Shown one piece after another: positions 24,717 through 36,532 of a stretch of DNA of 64,000 bases (within the stretch, counting starts at the first letter, position 1; each line of letters begins with the position of its first letter). This stretch comes from Spirodela intermedia (taxonomy: Eukaryota; Streptophyta; Magnoliopsida; Alismatales; Araceae), in the NCBI GenBank assembly GCA_902729315.2, contig LR746266.1, forward strand, positions 5,524,259 through 5,588,258, given 5' to 3'. Under the pieces are notes generated by a model that made no database searches, was not told the origin of the DNA, and worked only from the letters and a program-made list of their open reading frames with translations. A program made the translations under genes and the position numbers.

Positions 24717-24721
<5 letters not shown>

Positions 24722-24749
<28 letters not shown>
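24722..24749. repeat. (GA)n microsatellite, duplicated
   Basis: About 14 units. The equivalent in copy 2 (53266-53285) has about 10 units, so the tract predates the duplication. Confidence 0.9.
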
Positions 24750-24753
<4 letters not shown>

Positions 24754-27700
24754 AGCCTCACACTTGTACGATGAGTTTTGAATAGACCATTGTCCTATCC
24801 AAAAACTCTCTTGTTCTCCCCCTTATCTCCCCAATAGAAGAGGTGAGATGAGAGTTCCCTCGAGAGAAACTTTCTTGTATCTATGCGCACATGGGTTCGG
24901 TCAGGCTTATTCTGCCTTCCGAGACTGGCACAAACCATTTATTGATATGAATATTGGGACTTATCAGAGATGCGGATTTATTAATATATATCCCCGATGT
25001 TTCTTTGGTCTACCAAGATACGCAATTAACTCCCGCCCTCCTGAAAATCAATATTTGGTTCTAGTCCCATGGTTGAAGTACCGTTCTCATATTCCTGATA
25101 GTTTTCATCATTCAAAAAGGTTCTTTTACAGTAAGAGGGTCCTTTTAATCGCTCACTCCTCCACAATACTTTCATATCCCCTTCAAATTTCTGATAAATA
25201 TGCTGTACTCAATCCCATAACTACTACAATAACGTCTATTTTCATTTGGAAAAGACTGAACAACCCCTGTTCTCGTACACACTCTCTCTCTCTCGCTTAT
25301 CCGCTCTGTTTCTCTATTGTCGACAAGCTAGCAACAGCGGAGACACGGTGGTTCTTTTTCCCTGCACCAGTCCAGAGTGATATTTTTTGTCACAGGAAGA
25401 ATTCATCGCATGATTGGCATCGAGTCCACGAAGAAAGGAGTACGGGGCCGGGCACAACGGGGACTGACGCAGACAGGAGAGGGGATTGACGGAATGGAGC
25501 GAAGAGATAATGGAGAGTGGTAAAACAAATCTCCCACCGTCAGCAGAAATACGCCATGCGGGACTGTAGTGGGAATGCAAGGTTGCCACGTCGCGACCAT
25601 TCTTAATGGTTGTTAACAGGGGATCAGAGTTGACGAGGTGTGAGATGAAATATCAGTGAGTGATTTAGTCTTCTACGTCAAACTATATACTAACTAGAAC
25701 AATGTAAATGAATGGTGCTGTTGGTGTCACCGGTGAAACATATGAAAACCCTCCACTTCAATTCTGTATTCCTTTCCAAAGGTTATTCAGCTTGCGAATG
25801 TTCCACTCTAACCATACTATCGACCATCAGAATGATTCCATTAGGCTGTGGACTCGGTTGGAACATATTGACACAACAATTAAGAACGATCCTAGGCCAA
25901 TAATTTTCTTGAGCTTTTATTTTACGTGCAGAATAACCTGGTCCTACTTATCAGTGATTTAGCTGGAGGCCCAAAAAAATGATAATATTTTCAGTTGTGT
26001 TAGAATTGATGACATATTAATGATGGTATCGGGAAATATAACAAGAAACGGGGAAAAGAATAATCGTCAATTTTTTACAACCATTTTTATTATAGAAATG
26101 TAGTATTCTAGGGACTAGACGAACTCCTATTGTTTAAAGCTGCTGTTTAACTACGTCTGGTGCCGATAGATGCTACTGAAAGCATCATATATATTTATGT
26201 ATCGAAAGAAGGTATAAATAGTCATATTGATTATACTAGATAAATCATTTTCATAGCGTCCTATGTATAGATTTACTCCTGTAATATTAACTCAATTGAA
26301 TAATCTTCAAATTTATTGTCATAGTAATCATCACCATTGTCAAATTGTAGATACTTGACTTTCCTCCAAAGCCCTCAGTCCTAATAGAGGCAACCTCATC
26401 AGAGTTTTCTTTCGTGGTAAAAACTCAATATTCCTACTTGCATCATCAATAAATGATACGGTTAGAATTACCTCCTCTAGAATTCACAATGTCGGGACCC
26501 CATATATTGCTGTCCGCACAGTCCATCCTTTCGTCTTTGTTTTGGTTTCAATCTTTCAAAGAAACAAACTCGGCCAACGTCACATTAATGTGTTTATTGT
26601 GCTTGACAATGATGACTAATATGACTGCTTATACAACTAAAATGCTTGAATTGTCGTGATTAACCTCACCGTAGCAGTACCACCAATGGCTATTATTTCC
26701 AACACCAAGGCCAGTCCTCTCGCTTCGAGCAAAAATATAAGATGATTATTGCAGAAAGAAACTGCAATAAATGCTTATGGTCATACCTCCCGAGTGGATC
26801 CATTTGCATATCTTTCTAAGCCCAGGCATTGTACACGATACTAGTTAATTTGCGGCGAGGAGCGATGCCGTGAGACCGCAGGTCAGCAAGAGACAGCAAT
26901 AACTCTGCGGCAACGTCATAGCATCTTCAATGCGACGGCCCCTCGCCGAACACACACAAGGGGTGAGTGCACCCTTGTTTGGGTTGACTTATCTGAATGC
27001 AAAAGTCAAACCTCGTTTCCATTTTTGTACACCATTGGTCAGCGTCATTTATAAGACTTCGCACAACAAAAGCGTTAGGAACTTCTGTTAGACGCTACGT
27101 TTCTTTCTCTTTGATAGCAACACATTTAAAACCTTGAACTGAGTTGCGAGAGTTGTAATCGACTTTGATTGTCCATGCTGAATCCTTGCAATGATTTCTC
27201 GATGTAGTATGAGGATAACTGTAACTTCACTTTTCTTCCCCTAGTTATTTGCATACCAAGTTGCCTCATGTAAACCGAATCACTCGTGGAGATAGTATCT
27301 GAAAATATTTTCTTTAAGGGATTGATTCTCTCTATTCTTGTACCTATCACAAGCATGTAACCTACAAGAAGGTTAACACGATGTAATTATCAAATTGCTT
27401 AAATTTAACATATCTCTCAATTTGAAATCTGATAAATTTAAAATCGCGCTAAAACTGCACAAATATTGATTGCCGCTACCCAGTAACTTAATTCAAACCA
27501 TACTAGTTTCTTTTGACACAGGAAACCATTTCCTCGTTTCCCTTGGCAAGAAACCCCACAATCTGGCTCATGTAAACCTCTTCCTCCAAGTAGCAATTAA
27601 GGAAGGGAGTCTTAATATTTAACTAATTTAAATGTACGTCTTGAACAGCTACACTAGTTGAAATCTTTTGAGTTGAGATGGCTTGAATGAATGGAGAGAA

Positions 27701-28284
27701 AAAGTCCAACTCGAACCCTCAGCTTTTCTCTCTTCCGTCCTCTTAATCCTTCGTTACCCTTATATTCGCATTGTATTTAGAAGAGTATTTACCAGCTTCA
27801 ACTTTACCAAATCGCTTGGTTAGTTCCGCTGAATTGAAGCTCTCGTTTACAGCTTGCGACCATATCAGCGAGGATTTATTATAGACAAGTTATTCGATGC
27901 ATAATGGTTCTAAAGAATTAGATGAGAAAAGATGATCCATAAAAAGGGAATGTTTTTCGACCATTTTGTTGAGCCGAGTGCTCGGTTTTAGATGAGGAGA
28001 AGTGTGGACAAGAATCAACACTTCAGGTACATGATGTTGATTGCAAATTTCTACTGGTGTTGCAATATCGATTATACGTAGAATGCCGTGCTCATCCCTA
28101 TTTAAGACATTTATATTGGGTCGTGATGACGAAAGATATGGAATGTGATAGCAATCATTAAAAAATGTCACATAGCCAAGAAGTAAGTTTAAAACAATGG
28201 ACTATATGCACCTCTTCCAATCCGAAATTCTTCGAGGATGTGAATTTATATTTTGTTGTCGGATATCAAAGCACACGGTCATGA

Positions 28285-28600
28285 AGATTATATTAATGGC
28301 TGGCCCATGTTCAAGAATGTCTCACTGAACTCCTTATAGTATGGCACAAGATGCTTCGAGAGTTGCAAGGTTCTATTTCATAGAAATTGGCAACCCTTAT
28401 GACATTAAATATGTTTTATCTGAAATCGTGATGTTAAGTTTTGGCACATGCTTGGGAGACTCTTTCCTGAAACTCAAAATGAGACCATAATTAGTACATC
28501 TCATCATTCTCAAATAGATGGATAGGCCAATGTGGTGAATCTAAGCGTTGCAACTTAAGATGTGAATATGGGAAGAGTTTCAACACCCTAGTCTTGCTTC
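28285..28600 (+). pseudogene. Ty3/gypsy integrase fragment
   Basis: Plus-strand frames give a decayed integrase core: 'MAGPCSRMSH' (family: DRFSKMAHF), 'DASRVARFYFIEIG', 'KYVLSEI' where the family has VSDRD, 'FWHMLGRLF' and 'HHSQIDGxANVVN' (family: HPQTDGQTEVVN). A stop and a frameshift are present. It lies in a ~490-bp stretch (about 28290-28775) missing from copy 2 at 58225, so it was inserted in copy 1 or deleted from copy 2. Confidence 0.65.
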
Positions 28601-30096
28601 ACATCCACTAGATTGACAAATATTGTTGTGTCATCATCTAAACCCGTATAATCATGGCATAGTAATGTCGTTCCCCGTTCCTCAAAATCCCTAGTAGATG
28701 GCTAGCAGAGAAAAACACATTATTCCATTACCAGTAGGGTTGTTCCGTGCAGATGTAGGAGATGCCCATTTCTCTTTAGATACACAGAGTAGACACATTT
28801 TCTACCATCACACATGGGAAATATAGTCTCACAAAAGGAGAGAAGGAAGGGTCTGCACTAAATATGAAACTTTTGAATATAATATTTTACAAAATTTGTC
28901 TAAAACTACCATGCTCATAGAATTAAATCTTAGATAAGATGAAAAATATTACCTAGAATATGTATAAAAAATCATTTTTTCTAAACCTAATTATATTTCC
29001 AAGTCAGTAGAATATAGTAAATATGGGGTTAATGAAATACTTATAAAAGGATCTTTAGAAAGTGGTCATCGTTTGAAATTTCATGCAAAATATTGAAAAC
29101 AATGAGTTAAGCTTTAAGTACAATATCATGATTTGGAAATAAATGTTCAAATTAGGTAGTATCGTAGTCCCATTCTGACTACAATTTACAGAGGTTTTGT
29201 AAATCTGACTTACTCCACTCTATAAGGACTAAGCCAGTAAGTTCTCAGTTACTAAATAGGTTGAATCAACAATTTTAGTAGGCCACCACTGAATATGCTG
29301 GCCTCCTTGAGCCTGCATGCTAAATGTTAGGACAAAAGTTATTGTTTTGAGTCTTTATTGCCGTAGACAAATATCATCATAACTTTTAGAGGCAGTACAA
29401 AAAATTCCTTTCTCATAAGCCATAGATTTAGACATATCGTATTTATCATTGTGATAATTTGACCATTAATGGTTGAAAATCTACCATAGTCCTATTGATC
29501 AACAACCTAATTAAAGATGATCAATTTGAACAAGATTTCCTTCTTTCTCCCCAATTAAAGAGATACTGACTACTTTGCCCATTTAATGGAGTCGGAAATT
29601 CTCTTTGTTGAGCTTATCTCGAGAAAGCTCAACATTTGAGAAATATACATTATCCGCTGGATATTTTCCGCACTGTGTCTTAATCCATGATGGAGATGGG
29701 AAATGGCTCGTAGCACCCCTTTCTTGCCATCATTTCCTACTTATCCATCTGATTCGTAATTTATTAATATTTTTACTTTTATTGTATCCTACTTGCTCAT
29801 TATCCATTCAATTTCTTTTAATAGGAGGGCAATGCAATGCATCACGGCGGGAATGGAGAAGGTCAAATTGATGGCGACTCATTGAGAACAGGTTAATCGC
29901 TTGTCGGCAGTACTGTTGGTCGCCTTACCGGTCATCAGATACATTACATCTCGTGAAGAATCTCTTTTGGATTTGTATTTCTTATTTTTCTCAATTCCTA
30001 TATAAAGTTGAGACAACTGCCGGAATGAAACCGCAACTATCCTCCTCCCTGAACCGTGGTCTTTTGCGTTTCACACCTATGAGATATCGGTTCGCC

Positions 30097-30104
30097 TATA
30101 AATA
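30097..30104 (+). promoter_or_regulatory. TATA box of the 30-kb PR-1 gene
   Basis: Perfect TATAAATA, 86 bp before the ATG at 30191. The equivalent base in the dead copy at 62500 is changed. Confidence 0.8.
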
Positions 30105-30190
30105 TACGGGTAGACATATTCCATGCCATTTCTATCCCGGATTTCTCGTGTAGGGAAAGCAGAAAGGTGTTTGCGGTCTGAAGGGAGGTA

Positions 30191-30682
30191 ATGGCGGCAT
30201 ACCAGCTTCCCGTAGCAGTATTGGCTTGTGTGTTGGTGCTGGGGACTGTAGGCTCCGTCCAAGCCCAAAACGCTCCCCAGGACTACCTGGATGTCCACAA
30301 CACAGCCCGCTCTGCGGTCGGGGTCGGCCCAATAGCGTGGAATGCTACCTTGGCTGCCTACGCACAGAATTATGCCAATCAGAGGATAGGCGACTGCCAA
30401 CTTGTGCATTCCGGCGGACCATATGGCGAGAACCTCTTCTGGGGGAGCGGAAAAGAGTGGACAGCTCGCGAGGCAGTCCAATTGTGGGTCGACGAGAAGC
30501 AGTATTACAACTATACCACCAATACCTGCGCGACGGGGAAGGTATGCGGGCACTACACGCAGGTGGTTTGGCACAAATCTTCAAACCTCGGCTGCGCTCG
30601 CGTTAAGTGCAACAGCAGGGCCATCTTTATCACATGCAACTATAGTCCCCGCGGCAACATCATTGGCCAGCGGCCTTACTAG
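30191..30682 (+). CDS. PR1: Pathogenesis-related protein 1 (CAP superfamily), secreted
   Basis: Intronless, 163 residues. Signal peptide at 1-25 ([18 protein letters not shown]), mature start [15 protein letters not shown] residues are H36, H73, E80 (YGEN) and H121 (HYTQVVW), with cysteines at 69, 113, 119, 135, 140 and 149. The C-terminus [15 protein letters not shown] fits CAPE1. N51-A-T and N107-Y-T are possible N-glycosylation sites. One oddity is WHKSSN after HYTQVV, where family members, including the other copies here, have WRNS. A TATA box at 30097 and the ATG directly before the signal peptide set the start. It pairs with the minus-strand gene at 18.8 kb in copy 1 of the duplicated locus, and its twin at 62.6 kb is a pseudogene, so this is the only working gene of this pair. 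Expected role: apoplastic defence protein. Confidence 0.97.
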   Translation: MAAYQLPVAVLACVLVLGTVGSVQAQNAPQDYLDVHNTARSAVGVGPIAWNATLAAYAQNYANQRIGDCQLVHSGGPYGENLFWGSGKEWTAREAVQLWVDEKQYYNYTTNTCATGKVCGHYTQVVWHKSSNLGCARVKCNSRAIFITCNYSPRGNIIGQRPY

Positions 30683-30984
30683 GGGTTCCTAAGCTGCTTG
30701 TTATCATTGTCCACAAGATGGAGTAACATAAATGGTGCCTTTTGATTGAGATGAAAATAATTGTTACCTTTTGATTCAGTCATTTTTTATTGAAGCAGTT
30801 GATCAATATTCTCATTAACATCTCTTTATGAATGATTGAAGCATATTTAGGTGACTGATGTAGTTTCTTGAACAAAATTAGATGGCATCCACATCTTTCG
30901 TTCTTGTCAATTACTATCCATTTGTGCATGCGCTTGTTGAGAGAGTGCACATTATCTTATCTTCAATGCACATCAAGGGACTGA

Positions 30985-32688
30985 CGTGATTTAGTTATTG
31001 TATAGTAAATCATATAAATTTAAAATTAATAAAATTAGAAAAAAATAATTTTTAGATATTTAAAGTATTACTAAACAAATATATCAATTATAACTTAATA
31101 AAACTTCTAAAAATAATAATATTTTTCTAAGTCGATCACAAGAATGTAATATAATATATGATAATTATTTAAAATTTTCCTCAAAGAATACTATTTTCTA
31201 TAAATTATATATTAGGAAATGAAAATAAAATATATTTAAATTTACAAAAAAGGGAAATAAGGGTGCGGACATCAAGATGATGTCAGCACCTAACAAACAC
31301 AAATTGAGTAGAAATAGAGTTCTACTTGACGATTCTTATGTAAGCGATTACAAATGATTTAATTGATTAAATTAAGATCTATAAAAGCTAAAAAAATTAT
31401 AATTGAATGAAGTATAGCTTGGTAAATTTAAATCACATAAATTATTACTAAATGAAGTAAAAATTAAGTTAAAAGTAGGAAAATACAGTTCCACTATTGC
31501 AGTGACGATGTGACGGTGATGCATCGAAATCTTGAGCATTCAAGTGGATTGTCATGTAATATCTATAGCCTCGAAGGCTCTTCTTAAAGAAAGACGATGT
31601 GGACAATCTCTAGATCTCTTTGCAAAGTTTAAAGATCAATGAAATGAGTTGTCGAATCATCTCTAGTAGTTATCACCTAAAAAAATAGAAAAACAGCGAC
31701 TTTACGACTCTTCGGTAGCTATCACCCGATAGACATGAGCTAGATAGAGGTAGGGCGTGTGTTAGGGAGCTTCATCCATACGTCCGCCTAGCAAGAGGAG
31801 ACTCTTTATTGTATCTAGTATGCTATTAGGAGGTGATGACTCATCTCCTGATAGATCGCCCTCTTCTTGATGATGGCTCATTCGTCGATCAATTGGAGAT
31901 ACTTTACTTGATGAATTTGTGATCTTTTATTACGAATTATTTAATAATTTTAGTAATAATACTCTGTAAATCGCATTGACGAGATTTTTACTAATGATCT
32001 ATAAAAAAGTCTCAATAATCAGATAAAAAATATGAATTTTGACTATAAGAGGATTCGAATATGTGTCGGTTGTCTACCTGTATGAGAGAGATTGAAATAA
32101 TTACTCTAATATCCTTATCAAATGATATTATCATAGTATATTTTTGTTATAAATAAGGAGTATTATAGGTATTAAAATCATGGAAGCCTTTTTTGAGGAA
32201 GGTGTGATGTAAGTGTAGTCCTACATCACTTGTGTGCCAAAGTTTCGAGTGAATATATAGTAATATTATATTTGCAAACAAGTCACTTTCTCCCATGTGT
32301 ATGACCACTCTTTACCTTATAGTTGACTGGCCAATGGTGACGTGGAAGGGAAGTGGTGCACACGTGCCCCATCAATCCTAGCTGCTCGAGCCCTTGCTCA
32401 CAACTCCTCCTTGACTAAGCTTCCAACCTGCTTGTAGGTTTGACTAACTGGTGGGTACCCCCCATTTTGTTTTTTTTTTTTTTTTCTTTTTCTTTATTTA
32501 TCTCAAAAATAAGACTATAAAAATCATATAAATTCGTAGAAAATCATATAATTAGCTAAATATTCATGTTAATCAATTGAAAATCACTTTTCACATTTTA
32601 ACATAAATATAAGTTTATTTATCAAGAGTTAAGGCTAAAAATATATTATTTACTAATTATTAACTCATGATAATAAAGACTTATTAGA
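30985..32688 (+). mobile_element. Non-coding element X, copy 2
   Basis: Reverse complement of 5727-7582. In copy 2 of the duplicated locus the flanks of this element (30860 and 32690) meet directly at about 63262, so it arrived after the duplication (or was deleted there). No ORF is present. It includes a poly-T tract at about 32470-32490. Both ends match copy 1. Terminal structure is unclear, so class is undecided (solo LTR or other non-autonomous unit). Confidence 0.75.
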
Positions 32689-35614
32689 GACCCATATCCA
32701 CCTTGACGAATTTTCCAATTAAAAGAAAACACATACCCCTTGAGATTTCTCTAAACAAATTTAACACAAACTAAGATCCTTAATAATATTTTATCATCTT
32801 GTTAAAATTTGGAGCGGCATGTGAGTGTGAGGCTATTAGTTTGTTTTATTTTTCACTACCGTTTTTATAGTTGAGATTAACTTCAAGTAAGAAATTTGAG
32901 TTTTAAGCTAATTAAAAAAGTATGAATTACAATAGCGGTGTTGTTTATTTGTGTCAATCAATCGTTAGAGTCACTAAGAATTCTAGTACCTCATTTTGAA
33001 ATTACTTCCTACATTTAACATTATGGATGTTCTTAAATCGGATTAGGCCTCTCATCCATATGTGAAATTGTTTTAGTCAATTTGGTAAACTTTATGCAAG
33101 ACTTATAGAGTATACTATTTTGGATCCCCTCTTTTTTCATGGACCCAAGCATAGAACTAGGTTGAAATTGATATCTCATAGAAAGTCGGAATCACTTCAT
33201 TTGGAGCAAAATGACTAGGACAGGAAAGTAATAAAAATTTAAACATATGATTCTAAACTAATCTAATGGCAATTCATTAACGATGTGGCATTATTCTGCC
33301 ACATCTAATGGCAATTTAACTTCATGAAATAACGCACTTCAAATGTTGATTTAGGATTTATTTTTCTCACCATAAAGTGTAACATGATGGTCAAGGTTAG
33401 AATGGATAATAAGACCAGCGTTTTCTATTTAACAGAAGCTGATTTGATTATCCAAGTTAGATTTCACCCGATTTAGTCTTGAAGCTATAAATTTATCTAA
33501 GATGCGGATAGTATTATAGTCTAAGTTCTATCATATTTTAACATGAGATTGATGGAGTCAACATGAGGGTTCATCCTCTTAAGTGGACCCACAAGGAGAA
33601 AGAAGAGGGAAGAGACGAGGCCTGGTCACCCACATGCCCCTTCTCCTCCAAGAAAGGAAGGCGCCTCTCCCTCCAAGAGACGCCACTGGACATCCTTGAG
33701 AGGGGGCAACTCTAACTACCTTCCTTTCCTTTTTATAAATACTTGAAAAGAAAAAGATTGAAGTTGAATTTGGAATCAAAAAAGTTCTTGTTATCACTCT
33801 CACCTTTTGGATTAGGGGTTCCTCTTCTCCCTCGCTTGCCTCTTGGATTAGGGGTTTCTATTCTATTTCGCTCACCTCTTGGATTAGGGGTATCTTCTTC
33901 TTCTCGCCCTCTTGAATTCAGGGGACCTCTCTCTCTTTCTCTTCTCCCACTTCGTCGTCCTTCCATCCCTTTGTCATTTGCTTGTCCACACTTCAGCCAC
34001 AGCCTAGCCCACCTCTCGCTGTCCTTGCTGCCGCCCCCATCTTCACCTCTGCCGTTGAGTATCTAAGCCCTTGTCGCCGCCGCCGCCACCTCCATCCTTG
34101 CTTCTGCCGCCTTATCATCAACCACCCCTTGCATCGCCACAAGCCCTAGAATCACCACCGTTGCCACAAATCATTCCACCTCCTCCACCGTTCTGTCTTT
34201 CGGCCGTCCTCCCGTCACGAAACCCTCTTCCTGTCTCTTTGCCACTGTCACTGCTGTCTGACTTTTAGCTGCCTGTCTTGATGAAACCCTTTTTTTCTCT
34301 CTCCCACCAAAACCGTTGATTCGCCCCCTTTCTCCCTCTAGCTTGTTTCCTTTTTATTATTATCATTTTTTTAATCAAAATCGGTTCGTGGAACCTAGCC
34401 GCTCGGCCTAAACAGCCCATTCCCTTCGAACCGCACCAATCCACTCCTTGGTTTGAACCACTCAGTCTGAGCTGTTTTGCCCTTGACTCGACCCATTTAG
34501 ATCATGTCTCTCCTCCTTTATTCCCATCCTTCCTCTTGCCATTGACGCTCATCTTTCAATTTGAGAAATCCCTAACAAAGCTCATGGAGTTAGAACCAAC
34601 AAGAATCTTTAAGAGATCAAAAATCTCCATTACAAAGGTGTATTGATTTTTAATTTATCGTGAAGTTGGTCATTGTTTTTAAATTATTGCTCTTAGAATT
34701 TGTGAGATACATAAGATAGCCACCTTCATGTGAGAGATAGGTTGAGAAGTCGTCTGATTTTTTGATTTAAATAACCCAATAGGTAATTAATGATCATAAA
34801 TATCTTCTAAAATAATGGGATTCATCTAGATATTAAAGCTTTTAAGTCTTCTCTAAGTTGTCTCTAAAGCCCAACTTGTAATTCTCTTTAAGAGGATATC
34901 TTCTGGCCTCCTTGTCCCACATAAGAGATTAGTCAAAATTTCCCACGTGATCAAGATAACTTGTAGTGGAATAACTAAACAGTCATAATAATAATGATAT
35001 CAACATTAAATTTTATCTACAACATTTCTTACTTTTCTTTCTTTTTCTCTCAATTAGGTATAGACTAGAGTAGAATTTTAACATTAGGTAATTTTTTCTA
35101 ATACATCTATCATTAGTATTGAACCTATTCCTAGAAACATGCATTAAAAGGCTTTTTATCTTTTCTAAGAAATGGAGTAGAGCATCATCTTTTGTACATA
35201 TTTCAATTGAGGATTAAAGTTGAATTGAAGCCAAGAACAAGACAGCTAGCTGAAGAGGAGACCATAATTCCAAAGGTAATTAAACCATATAAAATATGAG
35301 ATGGTAACTTAAGTTTAACCCAAAGTCCTTGCTGATATGTGTGAGGTATATAACCCAAAGCTCTTGCTGAAAGGCAAAGAGTCTCTTTGACCGGATTTTG
35401 TTGATGAAACAAAGAGAACACCTATGATTGATACCACAACACTTTACAACCAGCAATTCTATAAACTTATTTTTAGAATGGTTAACTGATGCAGGACAAA
35501 AGGCCAGAATAGATCTCCTTAAAAAGAGCTACACGTTAATCTTTAAAATTGATTAAAATTAGGACTTGAATGGCTTAATATTCTGATGATCTTGTAATTT
35601 TAAGAGAATTAGGA

Positions 35615-35783
35615 TCAATGGCGAGGACGACGTGAAGAGGAAGAGACGGAGGTCCCCCCCTAATCCAAGAGGGCGAGAAGAAGAGAGGAAGCCCCTAATC
35701 CAAGAAACGATGAAAGGAGGGGAGGAACCCCCAGTCCAAGGGGCGAATGAGGGAGAAGGAACCCCTAATCCAAGAGGTGAGAG
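35615..35783. repeat. Direct repeat inside the inverted-arm element, unit 1
   Basis: Nearly identical to 36105-36271 (differs by a C-run length of 7 versus 5 and a few bases). Offset is 488-490 bp. The near identity means the duplication is much younger than the surrounding sequence. Confidence 0.9.
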
Positions 35784-35855
35784 AAGAAAAAAGGGAGTTT
35801 TGTGGCGACAGTAGGAGAGAGAAAAGGAGAGTGTTTGCGACGGCGAGGAAATGAA

Positions 35856-36080
35856 GTGGCAGTGACAGGGTGGACGGCAAGGAGCCGGAGTGGCGGCGAC
35901 GGGTGGACGGCGAGGAGGCGGGACAACGGCGACAAGGTGGCTGGCGAGAAGGGGAGTAGCGGCGACGAGGCGGATGGCAAGGAGGCAGGGCGACGGTGAC
36001 AGGGTGGCTGGCGAGAAAGGGAGTGTTGGCGACGGGCGGATGGCAAGGAGGGGGAACGGCGACGACGGGACGGACGAGGA
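35856..36080. repeat. GC-rich minisatellite, ~33-bp unit, about seven copies
   Basis: Imperfect units of the form GYGGCGACRGGGTGGMYGG followed by CRAGRAGGSRGG. Unit length near a multiple of three keeps ORFs open on both strands (arginine/glycine-rich on plus, serine/proline-rich on minus), which explains the long spurious ORFs here. Confidence 0.8.
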
Positions 36081-36104
36081 GGAAGAGGAACGACAGCGTC
36101 GGGG

Positions 36105-36271
36105 TCAATGGCGAGGACGACGTGAAGAGGAAGAGATGGAGGTCCCCCTAATCCAAGAGGGCGAGAAGAAGAGAGGAAGCCCCTAATCCAAGAAGCGATG
36201 AAAGGAGGGGAGGAACCCCCAGTCCAAGGGGCGAATGAGGGAGAAGGAACCCCTAATCCAAGAGGTGAGAG
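36105..36271. repeat. Direct repeat inside the inverted-arm element, unit 2
   Basis: Partner of 35615-35783. It forms part of the right inverted arm. Confidence 0.9.
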
Positions 36272-36532
36272 GGATAATACGAATCTTCTTGATTTTAAAT
36301 TCAATTTCAACTTATTTCCAGTATTCTTGAGTTTGAGTATTTATAGGAAATAGAGAAAGGCAGTTAGAGGCGTCCCTCCTAAAAGATGCCAAGAGGTGAC
36401 TCTTGGAGGGAGAGACGCCTTAGGCAGTTAGGGGTGCATGGGTGACGTGGCCTCTTCTCCTCCCTCTTCTTCCTCCTCGTGGGTCCACCTAAGGGAATGA
36501 ACCCCTCATATTGATTCCATCATTAACAAATT

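Larger units (their letters stand above)
23822..33380. repeat. Segmental duplicate, right block, copy 1
   Basis: Collinear with 52768-64000. Matching pairs: 23822-23875/52768-52822, 24535-25080/53095-53620, 25545-25680/53810-53945, 25780-25935/54560-54715, 26560-28290/56500-58225, 28775-28875/58228-58308, 28876-30860/61288-63262, 32690-33380/63263-64000. Copy-1-specific material includes 23.88-24.53 kb, a gypsy fragment at 28.29-28.77 kb and element X at 31-32.7 kb. The match still continues at the window's right edge, so the full extent is unknown. Confidence 0.85.
33550..36532. mobile_element. Repeat element with inverted ~430-bp arms
   Basis: The left arm (33550 to about 33965) and the reverse complement of the right arm (about 36105 to 36532) match from TGATGGARTCAAYATGAGGG inward. 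The match runs through TCTCCCTCCAAGAG, a TATA-like TATAAATACT and several copies of the phrase CTTGGATTAGGGG. TTAAC occurs at 33533-33542 (left, 7 bp outside the arm) and at 36533-36537 (right, adjacent), a possible target-site duplication. Plus- and minus-strand ORFs with repeated 'LGLGVP' are repeat-derived. The centre (34.5-35.6 kb) shows no gene. It may be two LTRs of one family in opposite orientation, or a foldback element. Confidence 0.6.

Noticed and set aside
24848-25489. 213-codon plus-strand ORF
   Set aside because: The duplicate at 53400-53640 has indels that are not multiples of three in the same stretch, so there is no sign of selection on a reading frame. No domain is recognisable.
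27890-28171. 93-codon minus-strand ORF with a similar ORF at 57856-58086
   Set aside because: Both share 'DIATPVEICN.HHV.EV.IL', but the frames diverge by indels on both sides. The similarity is explained by the duplication, not by protein conservation.
33743-34268. Plus-strand ORFs with repeated LGLGVP and proline-rich text
   Set aside because: They arise from the repeated phrase and pyrimidine-rich DNA of the inverted arm and have matching spurious frames in the right arm.
35695-36310. Minus-strand ORFs of 137 and 181 codons, serine/proline-rich
   Set aside because: Produced by the ~33-bp minisatellite, whose unit is close to a multiple of three and keeps several frames open.
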